Positions 1-6,035 are shown, counted from the first letter of the stretch. The stretch is DNA of 8,512 nt from an uncultured Bdellovibrionales bacterium (GCA_937903155.1 CALCZU010000107.1:1-8512), one strand, 5' to 3'. Notes: generated from the sequence alone by a model not told the origin. Numbers and translations are program-made.

Positions 1-42
1 GGCTTGAAAAGCGGCAGTTTCCTCCTTACACTGCACTTTGTT

Positions 43-354
43 ATGCCATTTTCAGAAAAACTGCCTTTAAACACCAAGAAAGTTGCGCGCTGTCGCGAGA
101 TTGCGAAATCCATTGGCAAAGAAGTCGCAACGTTAATCACTGAAAACTCGACGGTAGGGACAGAGCGCGCGGTTCTCCGGCTTCTCGGGTTCAATGAAGC
201 GTTGAGTCACGAGGGGCTTTTATTCCCTGTTTCGAATTTTATAGTCGATCAGCTGAAAGCAGAGTCGCGGCTTTCCGAAGGAGTCCTGTACTGGCTTGCG
301 AACGCTCAAAATGAAACAAAGCTTTCACTCTCGTCGCTTCAAGAAAAGTTTTAA
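43..354 (+). CDS. kamD: D-lysine/beta-lysine 5,6-aminomutase alpha subunit, N-terminal part (frame broken)
   Basis: This reading frame encodes the first ~103 residues of the alpha subunit of the adenosylcobalamin- and PLP-dependent 5,6-aminomutase (lysine fermentation pathway, cytoplasm). The stretch from LNTKKVARCREIAK through TVGTERAVLRLLGF to VLYWLANAQNET resembles my recollection of the N-terminus of Clostridium KamD (TTVTVERAVCRLLG ... AAMYIANAV). The frame stops at TAA 352-354, in the middle of the family's sequence, and the homology resumes one frame back. I chose ATG 43 because it puts the homologous region near residue 9, as in the family. A TTG at 4 is in the same frame, and the frame is open to the window edge, so a start further upstream cannot be excluded. 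No clear Shine-Dalgarno sequence precedes ATG 43. With the downstream part (348-1622) the rejoined protein would be about 526 residues, close to the usual ~516. Confidence 0.8.
   Translation: MPFSEKLPLNTKKVARCREIAKSIGKEVATLITENSTVGTERAVLRLLGFNEALSHEGLLFPVSNFIVDQLKAESRLSEGVLYWLANAQNETKLSLSSLQEKF
342..354 (+). other. kamD frame break (-1, or loss of one base)
   Basis: The upstream frame reads Gln-Glu-Lys-Phe-stop through 341-354. The downstream KamD frame lies one base back, reading Lys-Val-Leu-Asn-Arg. Both frames are open only between 315 and 354, so the break must lie there. The segment holds an AAAA run (344-347) and a TTTT run (349-352). One extra base in either run would restore a continuous gene. 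A ribosomal -1 slip of tRNA-Lys on A-AAG is conceivable, but this is not a canonical double-slip heptamer. A real deletion or a homopolymer error in the sequence are simpler explanations. Confidence 0.75.
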
Positions 355-404
355 ATCGCGAAATAAATTTAGGGAAAATTAAAGAAGGCGATCGCAAAAA
401 AAAT

Positions 405-1622
405 GTGAAGCAAGCCGAGAAGCTTGCAAGTGAATCTTACCAAGCGATGATGAAAAACCGCTTGAACCGAAAGAATGCGGCAAAGAAGTTAAAAGATCCC
501 GTCAAAGACAAGCGGCCTTTGAAGTACGTCATCGTTGCGACCGGGAATATTTTTGAAGATGTCATCCAAGCGCGGAGTGCTGCGATTGATGGCGCAGATG
601 TCATTGCGGTGATTCGAAGTACGGCGCAATCGCTTTTAGATTATGTTCCTCAAGGCAATACCACAGAAGGCTTTGGCGGCACCTACGCGACGCAAGCCAA
701 TTTTCGTGTGATGCGCGAGGCGCTCGATGAATTAGGTAAAGAGTTGGGGCGATATATTCGACTCACAAATTATTGTTCGGGCCTTTGTATGTCTGAAATC
801 GCCGCGATGGCGTCGATTGAAGGACTGGATTGTCTCCTCAACGATGCGATGTACGGGATTCTTTTTCGCGACATTAATATGCGACGAACGCTGGTCGATC
901 AGCATTTTTCGCGATTGATTTGCTCTCGCAGCGGAATTTGGATCATGACGGGCGAAGACAATTACATGAAGACCACCGATGCGGTGAAAAGCGGCGATCA
1001 GGTCTTGGCTTCTCAGTTTATCAACGAAGTGGCGGCCCTCAATGCCGGAATGCCGACGTCTCAAATGTCCATTGGACATGCGATGGAAATGAATCCGAGT
1101 TACGAAAAAGTGATTTTAATGGAGATTGCTCGAGCCCAGATGACGCGTCAGATTTTTCCGGATGCGCCTCTGAAATACATGTGCAATACGAAATACAAAA
1201 CGGGCGATATTTTTACGAGTCACGCGATCGATACGATCTTTAATCTCATTGGGTCTCTGACGAGCCAAGGAGTGATTCTTCTAGGGATGCCCACCGAAGC
1301 GGTGCATACGCCGTTTTTAGCGGACCGAACTTTGAGTATCCGCGACGCGAACTATATCGTCGGTGGAAGTGCCGGGATGGCAAAAGAGTTCGGATATCGA
1401 ACAGATGGTTTCATCGCTCAATACGCCGAAAAAGTTTTGGACGACGCTGTGAAACTTTTGGAAAGAATCCATCGCATTGGTATTTATAAAGCGATTGAAA
1501 AGGGAATTTTTGCCGATGTGAAACGCACAATGGATGGAGGAAAGGGCGGTAATGGTGTTTTTGCCATTGATCGATCTCACTACGTGAATCCATTCTTTAA
1601 ATTGATGGGTAGCCGCATATGA
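405..1622 (+). CDS. kamD: D-lysine/beta-lysine 5,6-aminomutase alpha subunit, main TIM-barrel part
   Basis: This is the bulk of KamD, which with KamE moves the terminal amino group of D-lysine or beta-lysine from C6 to C5 by a radical mechanism. Recognisable family segments, in order, are YVIVATGNIFEDVIQA, VIRSTAQSLLDYVPQG, TTEGFGGTYATQANFR, YIRLTNYCSGLCMSEIAA, LNDAMYGILFRDINM, TGEDNY, ASQFINE, LLGMPTEAVHTPF and, near the C-terminus, DGGKGGNGV. The GTG at 405 is only the first usable start codon in this frame. The frame is open from 315, and codons 348-404 (VLNREINLGKIKEG...) continue the family alignment, so the natural protein very probably reads in from the N-terminal frame ending at 354. 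Independent initiation at GTG 405 is possible, but only a weak AAGGCG lies upstream, at a poor distance. The gene ends in an ATGA overlap with kamE. The family call is near certain; whether a functional full-length subunit is made is open. Confidence 0.93.
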   Translation: MKQAEKLASESYQAMMKNRLNRKNAAKKLKDPVKDKRPLKYVIVATGNIFEDVIQARSAAIDGADVIAVIRSTAQSLLDYVPQGNTTEGFGGTYATQANFRVMREALDELGKELGRYIRLTNYCSGLCMSEIAAMASIEGLDCLLNDAMYGILFRDINMRRTLVDQHFSRLICSRSGIWIMTGEDNYMKTTDAVKSGDQVLASQFINEVAALNAGMPTSQMSIGHAMEMNPSYEKVILMEIARAQMTRQIFPDAPLKYMCNTKYKTGDIFTSHAIDTIFNLIGSLTSQGVILLGMPTEAVHTPFLADRTLSIRDANYIVGGSAGMAKEFGYRTDGFIAQYAEKVLDDAVKLLERIHRIGIYKAIEKGIFADVKRTMDGGKGGNGVFAIDRSHYVNPFFKLMGSRI

Positions 1623-2401
1623 AGACGCAGCCTATTGATTTAAAAAACTTAAGACCCTACGGCGATACAACCAACGATGGTGCGGTTCAGCTGAGTTTTA
1701 CATTGCCGATTGAACCCGGAGCGCGAGCTCGTGCGGCGGCGACTCAGATGGCCGAGTCCTGGGGATTTTACGACGTTAAAGTGGCACACATGTCGAAAGT
1801 CGGAATTGGATTTTCTTTCTTCGTGGTTTTTGGTCGAACCGATAAGGGTGTCGATTTTGAAAAAATTGATGTGCCCGAAGTCACGTTTGAAAAAAGAGAT
1901 TATAAAGAGATCGACCGACTCATTCTCGCCGATATCGGTCGGCCGATTCGCTTAGTGGGAGCGTGCACAGGATACGATGCGCATACGGTTGGGCTCGACG
2001 CGATTTTAAATATGAAGGGCTTCGACGGGGATATTGGGCTTGAACGCTATAAAGGTTTTAGAGTCGTTAATATGGGGAGTCAGGTTCCGACCGACGAATT
2101 GATTGATAGAGCGGTGAAAGAAAAAGCGGATGCGATTTTAGTTTCAAAAATCGTGACTCAGAAAGAAATTCACGTCACCGATTTAAAAGAATTGATGCAC
2201 AAGCTTAAAGTTCGGGGCCTTGAGAATAAATTTGTCTTGGTCGCAGGCGGACCTCGTATCACACATCAACTTGCAGTAGAATTGGGTTACGATGCCGGCT
2301 TTACGATAGGCGCGCGTCCCAGTGATGTCGCAAACTTCTTGTATGAGAGGTTAGTCGAGCGTATTGATAAGGATAAGAATGGCAAAAAAGACAAAAAATA
2401 A
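1619..2401 (+). CDS. kamE: D-lysine/beta-lysine 5,6-aminomutase beta subunit, B12-binding
   Basis: This is the 260-residue small subunit that carries the cobalamin and the PLP-anchoring lysine. Residues 11-75 (PYGDTTNDGAVQLSFTLP onward) form the dimerisation domain, including an FFVVFG strand. Residues ~110-250 form the Rossmann-type B12 domain. The base-off/His-on motif DxHxxG is Asp120-Ala-His122-Thr-Val-Gly125, so His122 is the expected lower cobalt ligand. Lys133 in NMKG lies 11 residues after it, the same spacing as the cobalt-ligand His and PLP-Schiff-base Lys of the clostridial enzyme as I recall them. NMGSQV, LLVS-like ILVSKIVTQKEIH and VAGGPRI are also conserved. Catalytic residues therefore look intact. 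ATG 1619 overlaps the kamD stop (ATGA), implying translational coupling. The C-terminus is a Lys/Asp-rich tail (IDKDKNGKKDKK) encoded in the region that overlaps the start of the next gene. Confidence 0.95.
   Translation: MKTQPIDLKNLRPYGDTTNDGAVQLSFTLPIEPGARARAAATQMAESWGFYDVKVAHMSKVGIGFSFFVVFGRTDKGVDFEKIDVPEVTFEKRDYKEIDRLILADIGRPIRLVGACTGYDAHTVGLDAILNMKGFDGDIGLERYKGFRVVNMGSQVPTDELIDRAVKEKADAILVSKIVTQKEIHVTDLKELMHKLKVRGLENKFVLVAGGPRITHQLAVELGYDAGFTIGARPSDVANFLYERLVERIDKDKNGKKDKK
2369..2374 (+). promoter_or_regulatory. Ribosome binding site of the MoxR ATPase gene
   Basis: AAGGAT lies four bases before ATG 2379 and inside the 3' end of kamE. It favours ATG 2379 over the in-frame TTG at 2364, which has no comparable motif. 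Confidence 0.55.
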
Positions 2402-3209
2402 AATCGAGATCATCGGTCGCGATAAAGAAAGCGAAGTCATTCGTAAAACGCTTTCACTCCATCGCAATTTGCTTGTCGAAGGCCCTGTGGGAGTCGGAAA
2501 AACATTTTTGATTCAAGAATTACTCTCTCAAATGGGACGTAGTTTTTTTAGAGTCGACGGCGATACTCGTTACACCGAGCAAAAACTTACGGGTTGGTTC
2601 GATCCCCCAATGGTTTTGAAAAAAGGCTACGTTAAAGAGTGTTTTGTCGACGGGCCACTCGTTGAAGCGATGAGAAACGGCGACGTGCTTTTTGTGAATG
2701 AATTAAACCGCATGCCCGAAGCCGTGCAGAATATTTTGCTTCCTGCGATGGATGAGAAGAAGATTTCAATTCCTAAAATTGGTTCCATCGAAGCTAAAGA
2801 GGGCTTTTGTGTCGTCGCAACGCAAAATCCAAAAGAATTTACGGCGACGCACGCACTTTCAGAGGCGCTTCTCGATCGTTTCGAGATGATGACGCTGGAT
2901 TATCAAACTCAAGAAGAAGAGCTTGAGATTTTACAGACACAAGTCTCTGAAACCTCGAAGTCGGTGGCGTTAAGAGCCTTAGATCTCGTCCGTGCTACTC
3001 GAAAGCACAGTTCGATTAAACGCGGTGCCAGTGTGCGTGCGGCGATTGCGATTTGTAAGTTGGTGACGACCGATATGTCCTTTGAAGAGGCTGTGTCGAT
3101 TGCGCTCCCTTCGCGAATTGAGCTTGTTTCAAATGAAGAAAAAGTCGAAGACGTCATCGACGATATGCTCAAGCAATCCATTTATTCAGGCGATCAAAAA
3201 AAAAAATAA
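2379..3209 (+). CDS. MoxR-family AAA+ ATPase
   Basis: A 276-residue AAA+ ATPase of the MoxR group, enzymes that work with VWA-domain partners to remodel proteins or help insert cofactors (known pairs include NorQ/NorD, CbbQ/CbbO, RavA/ViaA, BchI/BchD and CobS/CobT). Walker A is GPVGVGKT at 35-42. The Walker B region is VLFVNELNR, with Asn107 where an Asp is usual and the catalytic Glu108 kept. Sensor 1 lies in VVATQNP (145-151), the arginine finger region is LLDRFE (164-169), and sensor 2 is in the GASVRAAI segment. I chose ATG 2379 over TTG 2364 because AAGGAT (2369-2374) sits at Shine-Dalgarno distance and the protein then starts MAKKTKNK. The gene overlaps kamE by 23 bases, so it is co-translated with the mutase, and it is followed directly by the VWA gene. 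The family is secure. A role in maturation or reactivation of the KamDE enzyme is my inference from context. Confidence 0.92.
   Translation: MAKKTKNKIEIIGRDKESEVIRKTLSLHRNLLVEGPVGVGKTFLIQELLSQMGRSFFRVDGDTRYTEQKLTGWFDPPMVLKKGYVKECFVDGPLVEAMRNGDVLFVNELNRMPEAVQNILLPAMDEKKISIPKIGSIEAKEGFCVVATQNPKEFTATHALSEALLDRFEMMTLDYQTQEEELEILQTQVSETSKSVALRALDLVRATRKHSSIKRGASVRAAIAICKLVTTDMSFEEAVSIALPSRIELVSNEEKVEDVIDDMLKQSIYSGDQKKK
3196..3206 (+). other. A11 run at the end of moxR; candidate slippage or -1 frameshift site
   Basis: Eleven A residues (3196-3206) immediately precede the moxR stop TAA (3207-3209), and seven more A follow it. In the moxR frame the run presents the heptamer A-AAA-AAA. A -1 ribosomal slip, or transcripts carrying one extra A, would bypass the stop and continue without interruption into the VWA gene. 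The VWA frame has been open since 3137. The junction would read Lys-Lys-Ile-Lys-Lys-Ser-Glu-Ser-Thr-Phe-Gln-Thr-Arg. The geometry is directly visible; actual slippage is inference. Confidence 0.5.
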
Positions 3210-3253
3210 AAAAATCTGAGAGCACTTTCCAAACGCGGATTGCGTCAGTCTTT

Positions 3254-4090
3254 ATGCCGCCCGAAAAACAAGCCGAAATGGAAATGGCTTTTTCGGACGA
3301 GAACGCGGGTTTCGGTCTTTCAAACGATAAACTTCGGCAAATCTATTTCGAAAAAGCACAATCAGGGGATCCCAAATGGGATCGAGAACTTGTGAGCCTT
3401 GTTTTAGATAGAGCTCGGAGAGTCATCTCTCACCCTTCACGCCCGAAATTGCGAAAGGTCGAGAACTTTTTAACGAATCCTTTTGGAGAATTAGCTTTAG
3501 AAGAAAGTATCGAAGAATCACCGCTCCTTGCGATGCCGGAAGATTTCTTAGTGGAAGAAGTCGTCGATAAACCCTTTTCGTGTGTCGCGATGCTGGATAC
3601 GAGTTCTTCGATGAATGGCGAGAAACATCTCTTAGCCAGTATCGCGGTCGCGGTTTTACTTTTGGAAGTAAAGCCACCCGACGCTTCGGTTGTTCTTTTC
3701 TCATCGAAAGCGCAGTCAATTAAGTCTCTTTCGACTCAAGAGTCGGTCGCAGATACCGTTTTGAAATTCCTAAAGGCGAGACCTCGCGGGTTCACGAATA
3801 TTCGTCTGGGGCTTGAACACGGGATTAAGCAGTATCAGATGACTGCTTCTGGAAAACGGAAAGTGGGACTCTTAGCCTCCGATGGAAGAAGTACTGAAGG
3901 TGGGGATGTTTTAGAAATCGCAAGACAGTTCGACTTTTTACTCGTCTTACACCTCCACGGTGCTGGAAGTCATATCGAAGCTTCGAGGGAAATGGCTGAA
4001 GCCGGAAGTGGGGTTTGTCTTGAAGTCGAAGATTTTTCTGAGCTTCCGAATCGTCTCTACGATGCCATCCGATTGCTTGCGCGAATTTAA
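3254..4090 (+). CDS. VWA (von Willebrand factor A) domain protein, MoxR partner
   Basis: A 278-residue cytoplasmic protein with no signal peptide. An N-terminal region of ~105 residues, rich in charged helix-forming sequence, precedes a C-terminal VWA domain (~107-278). The metal-ion-dependent adhesion site is complete: Asp115-x-Ser117-x-Ser119 in MLDTSSSM, Thr181 in GFTNI, and Asp210 in LLASDGR. VWA proteins of this type usually act as substrate adaptors for the adjacent MoxR ATPase. ATG 3254 is the first normal start codon in this frame, since no ATG, GTG or TTG occurs between the stop at 3134 and 3254. It has no evident Shine-Dalgarno sequence, and the codons just upstream (SESTFQTRIASVF) look coding. 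The true N-terminus may therefore lie further upstream, reached by frameshifting at the A11 run, by a non-standard start, or in a correct sequence with one base more. The gene ends one base before the stop codon of the convergent gene. Confidence 0.88.
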   Translation: MPPEKQAEMEMAFSDENAGFGLSNDKLRQIYFEKAQSGDPKWDRELVSLVLDRARRVISHPSRPKLRKVENFLTNPFGELALEESIEESPLLAMPEDFLVEEVVDKPFSCVAMLDTSSSMNGEKHLLASIAVAVLLLEVKPPDASVVLFSSKAQSIKSLSTQESVADTVLKFLKARPRGFTNIRLGLEHGIKQYQMTASGKRKVGLLASDGRSTEGGDVLEIARQFDFLLVLHLHGAGSHIEASREMAEAGSGVCLEVEDFSELPNRLYDAIRLLARI

Positions 4091-5065
4091 CTAGTTGCAG
4101 GAGTGGATTTTTTTCGCGGGGCCTTTGAGATGGAAGTGGGTTTGAACTTCTTGAATCGATTTACGATCCCAACTGACTAAATCTGAACCGACGCTTCCCC
4201 ACAGCGAACGCTGAATCATCAATACTCGGTCTTTTTCGCAATGGAGGGCATCGATGAGGGTGTCGTTCTCCGCTTGGTAGACGAGTGTCTTTTTTCCGTC
4301 GGGTGAAATTTTTTCGACGACAGAAGCGTCGGGAAGAGTCATGCCGACAAGGGGAGGATTATCGTGTGTGAACAAAATTGAGCCGTCGTTTTCTTTGCAG
4401 AAATCAAAGAACAGGCTTTTGACTTTTCCGGGGAAAGTTTTTTGAGAGGTTTGGTCGAAAAGATGTAGGTAAGTGCTGTATCCCACGTTGGGAGCGGAAC
4501 CCGAGTAGGCGATCCAGATTTGGTGTGAAAGAGGATCGGTGAGGAGTTTGAAGTTGGGCCAGATGACGCTTTTATTTGCGATGAAGTGTGAAGTTTTGAT
4601 TTTTAAATTGGAGTCGAGGGAGAGGAGCTTGGCTTCTCCTGTCGTTGCGTTTTCGTTGAGAGACCACAGCTGATCTTTTGAAGGCGCGAGTTGGATGGAG
4701 TCTTTGATCCAATCGGTTTTAGTGGTGGAGACGATGTTTCCTTTTTCATTGCGAGTTTCGAAGGCATCTTGTGATGCTGAGCGGGTGATGAAATGGCCTT
4801 TTTTGAAGTCGCTTAGGATTTTGTCGGCGTCTTTATGAATGGAAAGCGTCCCTTTTGGATCGAAGCTTTTGAGTTTTCCTTTTTCGGTGACCCACATTCG
4901 GCACTGGGTTTTGTCGACGGTGCTGGAGTCGCTGGAGATGGCGTCGAAATATTGCGGCGGGTTTTTTTCGTCCCAGTAGGCGAGATAGGATTCGCCTTCG
5001 ATCCAGTAGGCGGCGTTGATTTGAAAGCTAAGGAATAGCGAAAGAAACAGGCTGAGTTTTTTCAT
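4091..5065 (-). CDS. Exported protein of unknown function
   Basis: A 324-residue protein with a clear Sec signal peptide: MKK, then a Leu/Phe/Ser-rich core, with probable cleavage after INA near residue 18. I do not recognise the family. The mature part is mostly predicted beta strand, with recurring short hydrophobic segments such as DQLWSLNEN, HQIWIAYSG, DGSILFTHD and DRVLMIQRS. This spacing would fit a degenerate beta-propeller, but I cannot show true repeats. Four cysteines (in TQCRMW, DFCKEN, LHCEKD and the C-terminal HSCN) could form disulfides in the periplasm or outside. No lipobox or membrane anchor is present. The gene is transcribed towards the VWA gene, and the two stop codons abut. 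No good Shine-Dalgarno sequence is seen before its ATG. A role linked to the mutase operon is not implied by this arrangement. Confidence 0.8.
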   Translation of the reverse strand: MKKLSLFLSLFLSFQINAAYWIEGESYLAYWDEKNPPQYFDAISSDSSTVDKTQCRMWVTEKGKLKSFDPKGTLSIHKDADKILSDFKKGHFITRSASQDAFETRNEKGNIVSTTKTDWIKDSIQLAPSKDQLWSLNENATTGEAKLLSLDSNLKIKTSHFIANKSVIWPNFKLLTDPLSHQIWIAYSGSAPNVGYSTYLHLFDQTSQKTFPGKVKSLFFDFCKENDGSILFTHDNPPLVGMTLPDASVVEKISPDGKKTLVYQAENDTLIDALHCEKDRVLMIQRSLWGSVGSDLVSWDRKSIQEVQTHFHLKGPAKKIHSCN

Positions 5066-5163
5066 GAGGCTAAAATTTATCAGTAACTTGTAGGGATTGC
5101 GAGGAGCGGGGCGACGAGGGAGAAGGGATTAAGGGAATGAGGAATTTAGGGATTAATCCTTGA
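5066..5163. other. Intergenic stretch with G-rich repeats between two - strand genes
   Basis: This ~98-base gap precedes the exported-protein gene and follows the prepilin gene, both on the - strand. It holds ATTGCGAGG at 5096-5104, also found at 8443-8451. GGGATTAA occurs twice, 24 bases apart (5125-5132 and 5149-5156), and a perfect 10-base palindrome GGATTAATCC lies at 5150-5159. An A/T-rich segment near 5071-5080 could supply a -10 element for the exported-protein gene, but no convincing -35 was found. I see no intrinsic terminator for the prepilin gene with a T-run. Confidence 0.45.
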
Positions 5164-5349
5164 TTAAAAATCAGGGGCCGCTTTTGCTTTGCAGTCAGGG
5201 CATGGGAGAGCGATTTGGCGAGCTAGCCCTGTCCAGATTTGATAGATGGTGCGGTTTAAATTGCGGATGCCGACGGCGACTGTTACCGAGATCATGACGA
5301 CGAGAAGTAAATACTCGACTACGGCTTGTCCATTTTTTTTGCGTCGCAT
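5164..5349 (-). CDS. Flp-type (type IVb) prepilin-like protein
   Basis: A 61-residue protein with the features of Flp/Tad pilins. A short basic leader MRRKKNG is followed by QAVVEYLLLVVMISVTVAVG. Cleavage after Gly7 would place Glu at +5 and Tyr at +6, the signature of Flp prepilins, followed by one hydrophobic helix that serves as membrane anchor and filament core. The C-terminal part carries a CPDC pair, which could form a disulfide or bind metal and is not standard in Flp pilins. No Tad secretion genes or TadV prepilin peptidase are in the window. Directly upstream on the same strand, 19 bases away, is a CPBP intramembrane protease. A TadE-like minor pseudopilin is the alternative. ATG 5349 gives a leader of the right length. 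Confidence 0.72.
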   Translation of the reverse strand: MRRKKNGQAVVEYLLLVVMISVTVAVGIRNLNRTIYQIWTGLARQIALPCPDCKAKAAPDF

Positions 5350-5355
5350 CTGTCT

Positions 5356-5364
5356 ATTTTAGCA
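5356..5364 (-). promoter_or_regulatory. Possible extended -10 promoter element for the prepilin gene
   Basis: On the - strand TGCTAAAAT matches the extended -10 pattern (TGn plus a TATAAT-like hexamer) and ends six bases before ATG 5349. A start of transcription at or next to the ATG would give a leaderless or nearly leaderless message, which fits the absence of a Shine-Dalgarno sequence. A weak TTGTTT lies 14 bases upstream of TAAAAT. This is a motif match only. Confidence 0.25.
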
Positions 5365-5368
5365 TGAA

Positions 5369-6022
5369 TCAATAGAAACAAAGACTGGCAAGATTCAATA
5401 GGGAATGGGCGATACAGGAAGGAATGGGATTTCCAGCTCTTAAGCGGATTTGTCCCAACCAAAAACCTGTAAAAAAAGTATACACCACTTGAATCAGCAC
5501 GAGGCCAAAGGGGTTACGGCCTAAATTCTGAAAGTGCCAGAGAGAAAAAAGAAGGCTTGTGATCCAAAGCGTCACGGAAAAAGGAACCGTTCTCAGTAAG
5601 ATTTTTTCTGGAAACCTTCGTTCGAAAATTTCAAAAACCCACCCCCGAAACAGAAACTCTTCGCCAATAGGAATACAGACCACATACCAATAGTAAGTGG
5701 ACGCTTCTAAGAGTTCTCCTTCAAAAATCGATGTCAGTCTTCCGTAAAGAAACGCAAGCATCACCGGAAAAGGCGTTGAGTAGAGAAGAAACGAAAGCCC
5801 CTTTGAACTCCACTTCCATGAAGGATTTAACGTAAAGTAAAGTCCTATCGCCAAAATCGGAAAAAGGCTGAACTTAAGAGAAGTGACTTTTCCGAAATAG
5901 GGACTCACCCCTTCAACATATAAGAAATGAGTGAACGGCAGAAAAAAGCATAAAAGAACGCCCAATGCCGTCGCGAGCAATACGGCTTTTATTTTTTCGT
6001 GTGAATTGAGTGCCGTCATCAT
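5369..6022 (-). CDS. CPBP family intramembrane glutamic protease (CAAX/Abi type)
   Basis: A polytopic inner-membrane protein of 217 residues with several hydrophobic helices. It carries all three CPBP motifs: EExxxR as Glu121-Glu122-Phe-Leu-Phe-Arg126, FxxxH as Phe159-Ser-Leu-Trp-His163, and HxxxN as His206-Ser-Leu-Leu-Asn210. Catalytic residues are therefore intact. Family members cleave prenylated CAAX proteins in eukaryotes. In bacteria they process or regulate membrane proteins and peptides, including bacteriocin immunity and some protein-sorting systems, and the substrate here is unknown. The small prepilin-like gene begins 19 bases downstream on the same strand, so the two are probably co-transcribed. 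Two ATG codons stand in tandem at the start (6022 and 6019), and only 19 bases separate the gene from the divergent heptosyltransferase gene. Confidence 0.9.
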   Translation of the reverse strand: MMTALNSHEKIKAVLLATALGVLLCFFLPFTHFLYVEGVSPYFGKVTSLKFSLFPILAIGLYFTLNPSWKWSSKGLSFLLYSTPFPVMLAFLYGRLTSIFEGELLEASTYYWYVVCIPIGEEFLFRGWVFEIFERRFPEKILLRTVPFSVTLWITSLLFSLWHFQNLGRNPFGLVLIQVVYTFFTGFWLGQIRLRAGNPIPSCIAHSLLNLASLCFY

Positions 6023-6035
6023 TTAGGATAAACCC

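Noticed and set aside
403..408. ATG at 403 as an alternative start near the kamD break
   Set aside because: It is followed at once by TGA; the mutase frame here is the GTG at 405.
732..1079. Open frame on the - strand inside kamD
   Set aside because: It lies antisense to strongly conserved KamD sequence, has no recognisable motif and no ribosome binding site; it is a shadow of the + strand gene.
920..1243. Second + strand open frame inside kamD
   Set aside because: It is out of frame with conserved mutase motifs, and its product has a random-looking composition.
4080..4118. Intrinsic terminator between the convergent genes
   Set aside because: The only pairing is six bases with a 27-base loop, and the T-run overlaps the distal arm; this is not a convincing terminator.
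5161..5173. TGATTAAAAATCA inverted repeat at the end of the prepilin gene
   Set aside because: The stem is five A/T-rich pairs with a three-base loop and no T-run in the - strand direction, too weak for a terminator.
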